DNA of 14,438 bases from Gammaproteobacteria bacterium (GTDB lineage: Bacteria; Pseudomonadota; Gammaproteobacteria; S012-40), in assembly GCA_015491615.1 (NCBI GenBank), contig WFVN01000099.1, positions 1-14,438 of the forward strand. The letters are read 5' to 3'. Shown here piece by piece: positions 1 through 7,272 of this stretch (position 1 is its first letter; the number at the start of each line of letters is the position of its first letter). The position numbers and the translations under genes were made by a program. Below the pieces are notes generated by a model that did not search any database, had not been told where the DNA came from, and saw nothing but the letters and a program-made list of their open reading frames with translations.

Positions 1-83
1 CCATCCATCATTTGCGCCTGGGCCACGCCGCCGGCGAGAGCAAGGAGCAGCGCCCCTTCGATCAGGATACGTCCCTTGTCCAT
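1..83 (-). CDS. N-terminus of a secreted protein of unknown function (partial)
   Basis: The gene starts with ATG at 83-81 and runs off the left edge; only 27 codons plus two bases are visible. The encoded start is MDKGRILIEG followed by a hydrophobic stretch ending in GGVAQAQ, which looks like a signal peptide with signal peptidase I cleavage after AQA, so the product is probably exported to the periplasm. A strong ribosome binding site (GAGGAGGTG on the minus strand, 88-96) sits 4 bases before the ATG, which supports both the gene and the start. It lies downstream of the copper-efflux operon on the same strand but beyond a strong terminator, so it probably has its own promoter. The family cannot be told from what is visible. 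A metal-related role would be a guess from location only. Confidence 0.7.
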   Translation of the reverse strand, partial: MDKGRILIEGALLLALAGGVAQAQMMD

Positions 84-130
84 CCCTCACCTCCTCGGTC
101 CTCGTTGCAGTCGAAAAAACCTTCTGATTG

Positions 131-162
131 AGTCTAGACCTGGGTCTTTGGGCACAAGTCAA
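131..162 (-). promoter_or_regulatory. Possible promoter with long spacer for the gene starting at 83
   Basis: On the minus strand TTGACT (162-157) is followed after 20 bases by TAGACT (136-131). The -35 is a good match and the -10 matches four of six bases. Spacers of 19-20 bases are typical of promoters activated by MerR-family regulators, and a MerR gene lies in this window. The spacer holds the inverted repeat AGACC-CA-GGTCT, but it is not centred between the hexamers as a MerR operator would be. The -35 overlaps the U-tract of the terminator of the preceding operon. This is a weak call. Confidence 0.25.
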
Positions 163-194
163 GAAAAAACCCGGAGGCTGTCGCCCTCCGGGTT
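161..194 (-). terminator. Rho-independent terminator of the copper-efflux operon
   Basis: Perfect inverted repeat CCCGGAGG (170-177) and CCTCCGGG (185-192) with a 7-base loop, extended by two A-T pairs to a 10-bp stem. On the minus strand it runs directly into a T-rich tract, TTTTTTCTT (169-161). It lies about 30 bases past the stop codon at 225, in the right orientation to end the operon. On the plus strand it is followed only by TTCTTT, so termination in that direction would be weaker. Confidence 0.92.
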
Positions 195-224
195 CTTTCG
201 TATAAAAAATGTGAATTTCATCCT

Positions 225-671
225 TCAAGGGTAATACACCCCGCCTCGGTGTTTCTTACCTTCGGCGGTCTTGAACAGCACCAGGAGCTGATGTTTTCCA
301 TCATGCCCAAGGTCGTAACCGGCCATGTACCAGTCGCCCATGCGCATCATCATCTTCGTCTCGCTCGCGCCGTTGGGATGGATGACCTTGGAATTGACCT
401 TGGCGTCGGTGACCACTCGTCCGTCCCGTTCGATTTTGAACATGAAGTTGTGGCTGCCGCCGTGCTCCATGCCCTTTTGCGCCGGCATGACGTGAAAACT
501 CACCTGATAACCGTCGATGGTGCTTTTTTTCAGGAACATGTCGCCGCCCATCTTCCCCATGGACATGTTCCCGTCGTGGCCAGCGTGGTCGTCGTGACCG
601 TGCCCTTCACCGGCGAAGGCGGGGACGGCGAGAAAAGTGGTCAGCAGGACAGAGAAAAGACGTTTTTTCAT
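225..671 (-). CDS. Periplasmic His/Met-rich protein, YtkA/FixH-like fold, at the end of the cus operon
   Basis: This encodes 148 residues. Residues 1-20 form a signal peptide with likely cleavage after AFA. Residues 22-46 are rich in His, Asp and Met (GHGHDDHAGHDG, then MSMGKMGGDM), a plausible Cu/Ag-binding segment. The rest looks like a small beta-sandwich, with a pattern (GYQVSFHV, HNFMFKIERDGR, DAKV, MMMRMGDWYMAGYDL, HQLLVLF) that recalls the YtkA/FixH-like periplasmic domain; this assignment is by pattern only. The ATG at 671-669 is chosen because GAGGAG (682-677) lies 5 bases upstream and a signal peptide follows at once. The reading frame stays open upstream into cusA, but that part is out of frame with the pump and has no export signal. 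The gene starts 20 bases after the cusA stop, so it is co-transcribed. No cusF is seen in the window; this protein could fill a similar periplasmic metal-carrying role, which is inference. Confidence 0.82.
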   Translation of the reverse strand: MKKRLFSVLLTTFLAVPAFAGEGHGHDDHAGHDGNMSMGKMGGDMFLKKSTIDGYQVSFHVMPAQKGMEHGGSHNFMFKIERDGRVVTDAKVNSKVIHPNGASETKMMMRMGDWYMAGYDLGHDGKHQLLVLFKTAEGKKHRGGVYYP

Positions 672-691
672 GGAAACTCCTCTTTCGTCGT

Positions 692-3600
692 TTAGGTGGA
701 TGGTCTCTCCGTGGCGATGCGCCGCGCGCGCAACGCCTCCTTGGCCTGGAGCACCAGGCCATAGATGAGGGGCAGGACGAGCAGGGACAGCAACGTGACG
801 CTGACCATGCCGCCGACCATGGGTGCGGCGATGCGCTCCATCACTTCCGAGCCGGTGCCTTCGCCCCAAAAGATGGGCAGCAAGCCGGTGATGATGGCGG
901 TGGCGGTCATGACGATGGGCCGCACACGTTCGTAGGTACCGGCGTGCACCGCCGCCCAGATGTCCTCTTTGGGAAGGACCAGCAAGGGCGCCGCACGGCG
1001 CTCGGCACGCAGCTTTTCCTCCCGATCGAGGAAGTCTTCCGCCTGTTTCAACTCTTCGGCCAATTCGGGCGGCAGGTGGCGGGCGGCATGTTCTTCACGC
1101 CGCCGCTCCACTTCGTGGTCGATGAAGGTGAGGACCAGTACGCCGATCTCTGCCGCCACCCCGGCGAGGGCGATGAAACCCACCGCCACCGCCACCGAGA
1201 GATTGAAGTCCAACCAGTACACCAGCCAGAAACCACCCACCAGGGAGAAGGGGATGGACAACATCACCACCAAGGGCTCGCTGACGTTGCGGAAATTGAG
1301 GTACAGGAGCAGGAAGATGATCAGCAAGGTCGCCGGCACCACCAAGCGCAGGCGTTCGGCTGCGCGCTCCATGTACTCGAACTGCCCCGACCACTGGAGG
1401 GTGTAACCGGGGGGGATGCGCACTTCCTTGGCGACGAGCTCCTTGGCGCGTGCCACGTAGCCACCGATGTCGTCCCCCTGGATGTCCACGTATACCCAGG
1501 CGTTGGGGCGGGCGTCCTCGCTCTTGATGGCCGGCGGACCGCGCCTGAGTTCCAGCTCGGCCACCAGCGACAAGGGGATCTGCGCCCCCGAGGGGGTGGG
1601 GACGAGCACCCTGCGCAAGGCAGCTAGGTTGTCACGCAGCTCGCGCGGATAGCGCAGGTTCACCGGATAGCGTTCCAGGCCTTCGATGGTCCAGGTGACG
1701 TTCATGCCGCCGATGGCTGACTGGATCACCTCCGCCACGTCGCCCACGGTGAGCCCATAGCGGGCCGCCTGTTCGCGGTCGATGTGGAAATCCAGGTAGT
1801 AACCACCGGCGGCCTTGTCACCGAAGGCGGAAAGGGTGTCGGGCAGGGTCTTGAGGACCTGTTCAATATCGGAGGCGATCTGCTCCAGCACTTCCAGGTC
1901 CGGTCCGCTCACCTTGATGCCGACGGGCGTCTTGATGCCAGTGGAGAGCATGTCGATGCGCGTCTTGATGGGCATCGTCCAGGCGTTGGCCACCCCCGGG
2001 AACTGGATCGCCTTGTCCATCTCGTCCATGAGCTCGCGCGTGGTCTTGCTGGGGTCGGGCCATTCCTCACGCGGCTTCAAGCGGATGGTGGTCTCGATCA
2101 TGGACAGGGGCGCCGGATCGGTGGCCGTCTCCGCCCGCCCCACCTTGCCGAATACCGACTCCACCTCGGGGAAGCTGGCGAGGATCTTGTCCGTCTGTTG
2201 CAACAGCTCCTTGGCCTTGGTGATGGAAATGCCCGGATAGGTGGTGGGCATGTAGAGGATGTCGCCCTCGTCCAGGGGTGGCATGAACTCCGAACCCAGC
2301 TTGCTCACCGGGACCCAGGTGGTCGCCAGGAGCCCAAGGGCCAGGGCCAGCACCGGCCAGCGCCAGCGGATGGCCGCTTGCAGTACGGGGGCGTGCACCG
2401 CGTGCAGGAGGCGGTTCACCGGATTCTTCTTCTCCGGGAGGATCTTGCCGCGGATGAAATAGCCCATGAGCACCGGCACCAGGGTGATGGCGAGGATCGC
2501 CGCCCCGGCCATGGCATAGGTCTTGGTGAAGGCCAAGGGGGCGAACAGACGCCCTTCCTGGGCCTGGAGGGTGAACACCGGCAGGAAGGAGACGGTGATG
2601 ATGAGCAGGGAAAAGAACAACGCCGGCCCCACTTCCTTGGCGGCGGCGCCGACGGTGCGCCAGCGCTCGGCGTTGGTGAGGGGGGCGCCCTTCGCCCGCT
2701 CGGCGTGCTCCAGACGTTTGTGGGCGTTCTCGATCATGACGATGGCGCCGTCGATCATGGCGCCGATGGCGATGGCAATGCCGCCCAGGGACATGATGTT
2801 GGCGTTCAGCCCTTGCAGACGCATGATGATGAAGGCGATGAGAATGCCGATGGGCAGGGTGAGGATGGCCACCAGGGCGGAACGGGCATGGAGCAGGAAC
2901 AGGACGCAGATGATGGAAACGACGATGGATTCCTCGATGAGTTTTTTCTTGAGGTTGTCCACCGCCCGCTCGATGAGCTCGCCGCGGTCGTAAACGGGGA
3001 CGATCTCCACCCCTTCGGGCAGACCGACCTTGAGTTCCTCCAGCTTCTCGCGCACCCGTTCGATGGTGGCCAGGGCATTCTCGCCCCAGCGCATGATGAC
3101 CACGCCCCCCACCACTTCGCCTTCGCCGTTCAATTCGGCCAGGCCACGGCGCAGCTCCGGCCCCAGGTGGATGTGGGCCACGTCCTTCAGGCGGATGGGT
3201 ACCCCATCCTCGGGGTCCACCCCCACGGGGATGGATTCCAAATCTTCCACCGAGCGGATGTAGCCCAGGCCACGCACCATGTACTCCGTCTCGGCCATCT
3301 CGATGAGGCGCCCGCCCACGTCCTGGTTGGAGCGCTGGATGGCACGCCGCACCTGCGCCAGGGAGATACCGTAGGCGGCCAGGGCGTTGGGATCCACTTC
3401 CACCTGGTACTGCTTGACGTAACCGCCGATGGAGGCCACTTCCGCGACCCCGGGCACGGTCTGCAAGGGATAACGCAGGTACCAGTCCTGGATGGAGCGC
3501 AGTTGCGCCAGATCGTGGCGACCACTCCTGTCCACCAAGGCGTACTCGTAGATCCAGCCGACGCCAGTGGCGTCCGGCCCGAGGGTGGGGGTGACGCCGG

Positions 3601-3967
3601 GCGGCAGGCGCTTGGCGGCGTAGTTGAGGTACTCCAACACCCGCGAGCGGGCCCAGTAGAGATCGGTGCCGTCCTCGAAGAGGATGTACACGAAGGAGTA
3701 ACCGAAGAAGGAATAGCCGCGCACCACCTTGGAACCCGGCACCGCCAGCATGGCGGTGGTGAGGGGGTATGTGACCTGGTCCTCCACCACCTGCGGCGCT
3801 TGCCCCGGGTACTCGGTGAAAACGATCACCTGTACGTCGGAAAGGTCGGGAATGGCGTCCAGGGGGGTGTTTTTCACCGCCCAGATGCCCACGGCAGTGA
3901 TGAGGACAGTGAAGAGCAGGACCTGGAACTTGTCCTTGAGGGAGGCCTGGATGATGCGTTCAATCAT
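692..3967 (-). CDS. cusA: CusA-type Cu(I)/Ag(I) efflux RND transporter
   Basis: A 1091-residue inner-membrane proton-driven pump of the heavy-metal RND (HME) family, forming a trimer that exports metal through CusB and CusC. The first transmembrane helix is at about 13-30, and the two blocks of transmembrane helices at about 345-505 and 905-1085. The proton-relay motif AIGAMIDGAIVMIENAHK (D406, E413) matches that of E. coli CusA. The three methionines of the E. coli Cu(I)/Ag(I) site (M573, M623, M672) have clear counterparts at M573 (LYMPTT), M623 (PLSMIETT) and M673 (RIDMLSTGIK). This supports monovalent copper/silver rather than zinc/cobalt/cadmium as substrate. It is about 45 residues longer than E. 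coli CusA, mostly in a charged cytoplasmic loop at roughly 970-1030. The ATG overlaps the cusB stop as ATGA, so translation is coupled. Confidence 0.96.
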   Translation of the reverse strand: MIERIIQASLKDKFQVLLFTVLITAVGIWAVKNTPLDAIPDLSDVQVIVFTEYPGQAPQVVEDQVTYPLTTAMLAVPGSKVVRGYSFFGYSFVYILFEDGTDLYWARSRVLEYLNYAAKRLPPGVTPTLGPDATGVGWIYEYALVDRSGRHDLAQLRSIQDWYLRYPLQTVPGVAEVASIGGYVKQYQVEVDPNALAAYGISLAQVRRAIQRSNQDVGGRLIEMAETEYMVRGLGYIRSVEDLESIPVGVDPEDGVPIRLKDVAHIHLGPELRRGLAELNGEGEVVGGVVIMRWGENALATIERVREKLEELKVGLPEGVEIVPVYDRGELIERAVDNLKKKLIEESIVVSIICVLFLLHARSALVAILTLPIGILIAFIIMRLQGLNANIMSLGGIAIAIGAMIDGAIVMIENAHKRLEHAERAKGAPLTNAERWRTVGAAAKEVGPALFFSLLIITVSFLPVFTLQAQEGRLFAPLAFTKTYAMAGAAILAITLVPVLMGYFIRGKILPEKKNPVNRLLHAVHAPVLQAAIRWRWPVLALALGLLATTWVPVSKLGSEFMPPLDEGDILYMPTTYPGISITKAKELLQQTDKILASFPEVESVFGKVGRAETATDPAPLSMIETTIRLKPREEWPDPSKTTRELMDEMDKAIQFPGVANAWTMPIKTRIDMLSTGIKTPVGIKVSGPDLEVLEQIASDIEQVLKTLPDTLSAFGDKAAGGYYLDFHIDREQAARYGLTVGDVAEVIQSAIGGMNVTWTIEGLERYPVNLRYPRELRDNLAALRRVLVPTPSGAQIPLSLVAELELRRGPPAIKSEDARPNAWVYVDIQGDDIGGYVARAKELVAKEVRIPPGYTLQWSGQFEYMERAAERLRLVVPATLLIIFLLLYLNFRNVSEPLVVMLSIPFSLVGGFWLVYWLDFNLSVAVAVGFIALAGVAAEIGVLVLTFIDHEVERRREEHAARHLPPELAEELKQAEDFLDREEKLRAERRAAPLLVLPKEDIWAAVHAGTYERVRPIVMTATAIITGLLPIFWGEGTGSEVMERIAAPMVGGMVSVTLLSLLVLPLIYGLVLQAKEALRARRIATERPST

Positions 3968-5466
3968 GGTGCCTCACCCGCGGGCTGGTCGTCCAGGCGC
4001 ATGTCCGACATGTCCATGTCGTCCATCGACATGTCTTCCATGTCCATGCCTTCGTGACCACCGACCTGCTCGGCCTTCATGGCCTCCAACATCTTGGCGG
4101 TGGCCTCCTTGAGCTTGGATTCGGAATCGATGAGGAACTGAGCCGAAGTGACGATTTCCTCGCCCTCCGAGAGGCCCTCCAGGACCTCCACCCAGCCTTC
4201 CGATTCGACTCCCAGGCGCACCTCACGGGGTTCGAACTTGCCGGGGGCACGCACCACGAACACCTGTTCACGCTCGCCGGAGCGCACCACCGCTTCGATG
4301 GGGATCACCAGTACACCCTCACGCGCCCCGGCCTGCAGGCGCACGTCGGCGAACAGGCCCGGTTTGAGCAAGCCCTCGCGGTTGTCGAATTCCAGACGCA
4401 CACGATTGGTACGCGAACGTTCGTTCATCATGGGATAGATGAAGGTCACCTTGCCCTGGAATACGCGCCCAGGCACGGCGCGCACACGCATCTCGGCGGG
4501 GTCGCCCACCTTCACCCAGGGCAGCTCGTCCTCGTACACGTCCACGTACACCCACACACGGGAAAGGTCGGCGATGAGGTAGAGCTCGTCCTTGGGAGTG
4601 ACGTACTGCCCTTCGCGGGCGCCGATGTGCATCACCGTGCCGGTAAAAGGGGAATGGATGTGGAGGCTGCGCATGATCTTGCGCGTGCGCTCCAGCTCCT
4701 TGATCTGATGGGGAGGTACGTCCAGCAGCTCCAGCCTTTCGCGGGCGCTGTCCAGGAGGGCGCGAGCGGTGCGCCGACTCTCCTGTGGGGCGTTCTCGCC
4801 CAGGGACTCCCAATTGGCCAGGGCGACGAGGAATTCCCGCTCCGCCGCCACCAATTCAGGGGAATACAAAGACAGGAGAATCTCATCGCGCTCGACTTGG
4901 GTGCCGGTCTCGTCGATGCGCAGCCGCTCGATCCAGCCGGAAGTCTTGGGATGCAGACGCGCCAGATGGCGCTCGTCCAGATCCACCTTGCCCAAAGCGG
5001 TGAGGGTATGGGCCAGGTCGCGCCGCTCCACCTTGGCCACCCGCACGCCGATGCTCTGCACCACCACCGGATCGATCTTCACCGTACCCGCCGGTTCGTC
5101 GGCGCCGTTTTCCTCGTCGGCATAGACGGGGATGTAATCCATGCCCATCTCGTCCTTCGCCGGCACCGGTGAGGTGATGGCCGGGTTCATGGGATTGCGG
5201 TAATAGAGGATCTTGCGCTCTTTCTTCTCGGGCTCGGCCTCGTCGGCATAGACGGGGATGTAATCCATGCCCATCTCGTCCTTCGCCGGCACCGGCGAGG
5301 TGATGGCCGGGTTCATGGGATTGCGGTAATAGAGGATCTTGCGCTCACCGCCATCGGCGCTGGCAGTGGGTGATGGCTCCTCTCCGCCGGAACGGGCCAG
5401 CCACCAACCGCCGGCGGCGCCCACCGTCAGGGCCACGGCGAGGGCGGTCGCGTTACGGACGTTCAT
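3964..5466 (-). CDS. cusB: CusB-type periplasmic adaptor with duplicated metal-binding domain and Met-rich tail
   Basis: A 500-residue membrane-fusion protein that bridges CusA to CusC and passes Cu(I)/Ag(I) to the pump. E. coli CusB has about 407. Residues 6-24 are a hydrophobic anchor or uncleaved signal. Residues 42-76 and 84-118 are two nearly identical copies of the short heavy-metal-binding domain seen at the N-terminus of many CusB proteins (core YYRNPMNP ... MGMDYIPVY). The adaptor body follows: lipoyl-like and beta-barrel segments around a helical hairpin (about 145-300), with typical motifs HIHSPFTGTV and GLFADV. Residues 463-500 are rich in Met and Asp (GMDMEDMSMDDMDMSDM), a likely extra metal-binding tail. 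ATG at 5466 has AAAGGAG (5480-5474) 7 bases upstream and overlaps the cusC end by 14 bases. The stop overlaps the cusA start. Confidence 0.95.
   Translation of the reverse strand: MNVRNATALAVALTVGAAGGWWLARSGGEEPSPTASADGGERKILYYRNPMNPAITSPVPAKDEMGMDYIPVYADEAEPEKKERKILYYRNPMNPAITSPVPAKDEMGMDYIPVYADEENGADEPAGTVKIDPVVVQSIGVRVAKVERRDLAHTLTALGKVDLDERHLARLHPKTSGWIERLRIDETGTQVERDEILLSLYSPELVAAEREFLVALANWESLGENAPQESRRTARALLDSARERLELLDVPPHQIKELERTRKIMRSLHIHSPFTGTVMHIGAREGQYVTPKDELYLIADLSRVWVYVDVYEDELPWVKVGDPAEMRVRAVPGRVFQGKVTFIYPMMNERSRTNRVRLEFDNREGLLKPGLFADVRLQAGAREGVLVIPIEAVVRSGEREQVFVVRAPGKFEPREVRLGVESEGWVEVLEGLSEGEEIVTSAQFLIDSESKLKEATAKMLEAMKAEQVGGHEGMDMEDMSMDDMDMSDMRLDDQPAGEAP
5112..5346 (-). repeat. 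In-frame tandem duplication inside cusB (two 109-bp copies, period 126 bp)
   Basis: Bases 5112-5220 and 5238-5346 are identical except for one position (T at 5170, C at 5296). The period of 126 bases equals 42 codons, so the reading frame is kept. Each copy encodes one metal-binding module of CusB. The spacers at 5221-5237 and after 5346 differ. The single difference is silent (third codon position of Thr), which points to a recent duplication or to gene conversion. Confidence 0.95.
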
Positions 5467-6718
5467 GATTCAGCTCCTTTCCAATTTGCGCTTCGATGGC
5501 GGCCAGGGTCTGCCAGGCGTCACCATAGGCCTGCCAGCGCCGGCTGTCGTATTCGTCGAGGGTGACCTCGGCTCGGATGACGTTGGTGAATCCCGCCTTC
5601 CCCACCTGGTAGCTGGAGAGGGTGCTCTCCACCGTCTGCTGGGCCTGGGGCAGAATGCGGTCGCGGTACAGGGTCACCTGGGCGTGGGCGCTGCGGTAAT
5701 CGGCCAGGGCGGCCTGGAGGCGGGCACGGATGCGGTCCTCCAGATCGGCCAGGCGCGCTTTTTCCATCGCCAGGCGGGCACGGGCCTCGGCCAGTTGCGG
5801 ATCCTGCTTGCGGTCGGTGTAGATGGGCAGGCTCACTCCCAGACGCAGGCTGTAGAGATCGGTGCGATCGTCGCGCCAACCGTAGGCGGCGGAAGCGGTG
5901 AAATCGGGACGGTAGTCCTTCTTCGCCAAATCGACACGCGCTTCGGCCGCCTGTACCCGCGCCCGGGCCGCCGCCAGTTGCGGATTGTGGACCTGGGCCG
6001 TGTGCATGAGCGCGGGCAGCGTCAGGGTCTGGGGATCGGGCAGAGGCGGGGCAGCGTCGGGCAGGGCCACCGTCTCCCCCTCCTCGGCCATGAGACGGAG
6101 CAATTCCGAGGCTTGGGCGCCGCGGCGAGCGACGAGGGCCAGGCGCCGGTCAGCGAGGCGCTCCCGTTCCAGTTGCGCCAGGAGCACGTCCCCTTGCGTA
6201 CCTTTCCCCACTTGATAACGAGTACGGGCCACCTCGATGAGACGGGCGACCAGGTCCTCACTGCGACGGATCGCTTCCAGGGCCCGATCGGTGGCGAACA
6301 CCGCCCACCAGGCACGGATCACCTGCGCGCGCAGTTCCAAACGCTGGGCATCCACTTGCCGCGCGACGGCCTCGGCCCGGTGGTGGGCAATGCGCTCGCG
6401 CAGGGCCAGCTTCCCCGGAAAAGGCAACCGTTGCGAAACACCCACCTGGAGCTGAGTCATGGGGGTCTGGGTGAGATCGAAGCCGTCGATGGGCAGGTTG
6501 GCGGCCCCGAAGTTCACCATGGGATCAGGCAAGGCGCCCGCCTGGGGAACCCGTTCACCGGCGGCACGCGCCTGCGCCTCCAGGGCCTGCAATGCCGGAT
6601 TGGCGGCCAAGGCGCGATTCACCGCCTGGTGCAGATCCAAAGGGCCGCCGGCCTGCGCCGCCCCCGCCACCAGCAGTACAACCAAGGCGAGGGCGCGCCG
6701 CCTCAAGAGTCCGCGCAT
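5453..6718 (-). CDS. cusC: CusC-like outer membrane efflux protein (TolC family)
   Basis: A 421-residue outer membrane channel for the tripartite pump. Residues 1-22 are a signal peptide (RRRALALVVLLVAGAAQA, cleavage after AQA). There is no lipobox cysteine, unlike E. coli CusC, which is a lipoprotein. Two TolC-type helical repeats follow, at about 25-210 and 235-415. Family-like segments include ALAANPALQALEAQ, SQRLPFPGKLALR, YRPDFTASAAYGW and LRLGVSLPIY. The start at 6718 is preferred over upstream in-frame starts because GAGGAGG (6729-6723) lies 4 bases before it and the signal peptide begins there. It overlaps the merR end by 16 bases and the cusB start by 14, so the three genes are tightly coupled. 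The family is certain; the symbol rests on the neighbouring cusB and cusA. Confidence 0.92.
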   Translation of the reverse strand: MRGLLRRRALALVVLLVAGAAQAGGPLDLHQAVNRALAANPALQALEAQARAAGERVPQAGALPDPMVNFGAANLPIDGFDLTQTPMTQLQVGVSQRLPFPGKLALRERIAHHRAEAVARQVDAQRLELRAQVIRAWWAVFATDRALEAIRRSEDLVARLIEVARTRYQVGKGTQGDVLLAQLERERLADRRLALVARRGAQASELLRLMAEEGETVALPDAAPPLPDPQTLTLPALMHTAQVHNPQLAAARARVQAAEARVDLAKKDYRPDFTASAAYGWRDDRTDLYSLRLGVSLPIYTDRKQDPQLAEARARLAMEKARLADLEDRIRARLQAALADYRSAHAQVTLYRDRILPQAQQTVESTLSSYQVGKAGFTNVIRAEVTLDEYDSRRWQAYGDAWQTLAAIEAQIGKELNHERP

Positions 6719-7134
6719 ACCGCCTCCTCGGCCGCTTCCACCAATGGACACAGGGCCTTCGGTCCAGGCAAGGCATCGGGGATAGCGGCCCAGCGACGGG
6801 CAATACGGTCCATACGTTCCAAACGCTCCTCCAAGAGCGCCCGTTGGCGGCGTGTCTCTTCCATGTGACGCACTAGCAAGGCACGTACCCGCGGGCAGGG
6901 CGAACGGCCCCGGTCCACGTCTTCCAGGATCTCAGCGATCTCCTTGAGGGAGAAATCGAGGCGGCGCAACTGAGTGATGAATCGCAACCGCTCCATCTGC
7001 ACTTCATCGAACAACTTATAGCCGTTGTAAGGGTCCCGTTGGGCCTTGAGCAGGCCAATGCGGTGGTAATGGCGCACCGTCTCCGCAGTGACGCCCACAC
7101 GATCGGCGAGGGCTTTGACGCGCAGCAACTTCAT
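6703..7134 (-). CDS. MerR-family metal-responsive regulator
   Basis: A 143-residue cytoplasmic transcription factor. Residues 1-70 form the winged helix-turn-helix (VKALADRVGVTAETVRHYHRIGLL, NGYKLF, LRRLDFSLKEI), followed by a dimerisation helix at about 82-115. Cysteines are C80, C129 and C140. C80 (SPCPRVR) aligns with Cys79 of ZntR and Ser77 of CueR, and C129 (CPLVE) with the second loop cysteine of CueR (CPIIE). The CueR first loop cysteine (C112) has no counterpart, so the metal specificity is not simply that of CueR. The ATG at 7134 has GGTGA just upstream, formed partly from the preceding stop codon. The gene sits inside the efflux operon on the same strand, 9 bases after the small membrane protein gene and overlapping cusC by 16, which suggests autoregulation. 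Confidence 0.93.
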   Translation of the reverse strand: MKLLRVKALADRVGVTAETVRHYHRIGLLKAQRDPYNGYKLFDEVQMERLRFITQLRRLDFSLKEIAEILEDVDRGRSPCPRVRALLVRHMEETRRQRALLEERLERMDRIARRWAAIPDALPGPKALCPLVEAAEEAVCADS

Positions 7135-7143
7135 CGGGTCACC

Positions 7144-7272
7144 TCATTTCTTGAACAGGTATTTGACGAGGGCGAGGATCAAGAGAATCACCAGCGCCCA
7201 AAACAACAGGGGAAAGATCCAATGCCCCCAACCCATGCCCCAGCCCATGCCGGGCGTCATGTCGTGCATCAT
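7144..7272 (-). CDS. 42-residue membrane protein at the head of the merR-cusCBA operon
   Basis: ATG at 7272-7270, stop TGA at 7146-7144. The N-terminus MMHDMTPGMGWGMGWGHW is rich in Met, Gly and Trp. A single hydrophobic helix follows (FPLLFWALVILLILALVKYL), then a short positive end, FKK. The gene is supported by a strong ribosome binding site, GGAGGTG (7286-7280), 7 bases before the ATG, and by its tight spacing to merR. Its TGA lies in the sequence AAATGAGGTGACCCGATG, which also supplies the merR ribosome binding site. The composition resembles small single-helix proteins often found in copper and heavy-metal operons, some of which carry a C-terminal SHOCT domain that is missing here. The role is unknown; metal binding by the Met/His/Trp N-terminus or a tie to the pump is inference. 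A second ATG directly follows the first. Confidence 0.85.
   Translation of the reverse strand: MMHDMTPGMGWGMGWGHWIFPLLFWALVILLILALVKYLFKK

Noticed and set aside
672..869. N-terminal extension of the last operon gene up to 869
   Set aside because: The extension overlaps the end of cusA, is rich in Arg and His, and would bury the signal peptide that starts at 671 behind a good ribosome binding site.
1784..4057. A 757-codon open frame on the plus strand opposite cusA
   Set aside because: It mirrors the codon pattern of the pump gene in GC-rich DNA, is full of His, Gly, Asp and Gln without any domain, and has no ribosome binding site. cusA itself is beyond doubt.
5339..6868. A 509-codon plus-strand open frame opposite cusB, cusC and merR
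   Set aside because: It crosses three well-supported genes and shows low-complexity antisense composition with no recognisable domain.
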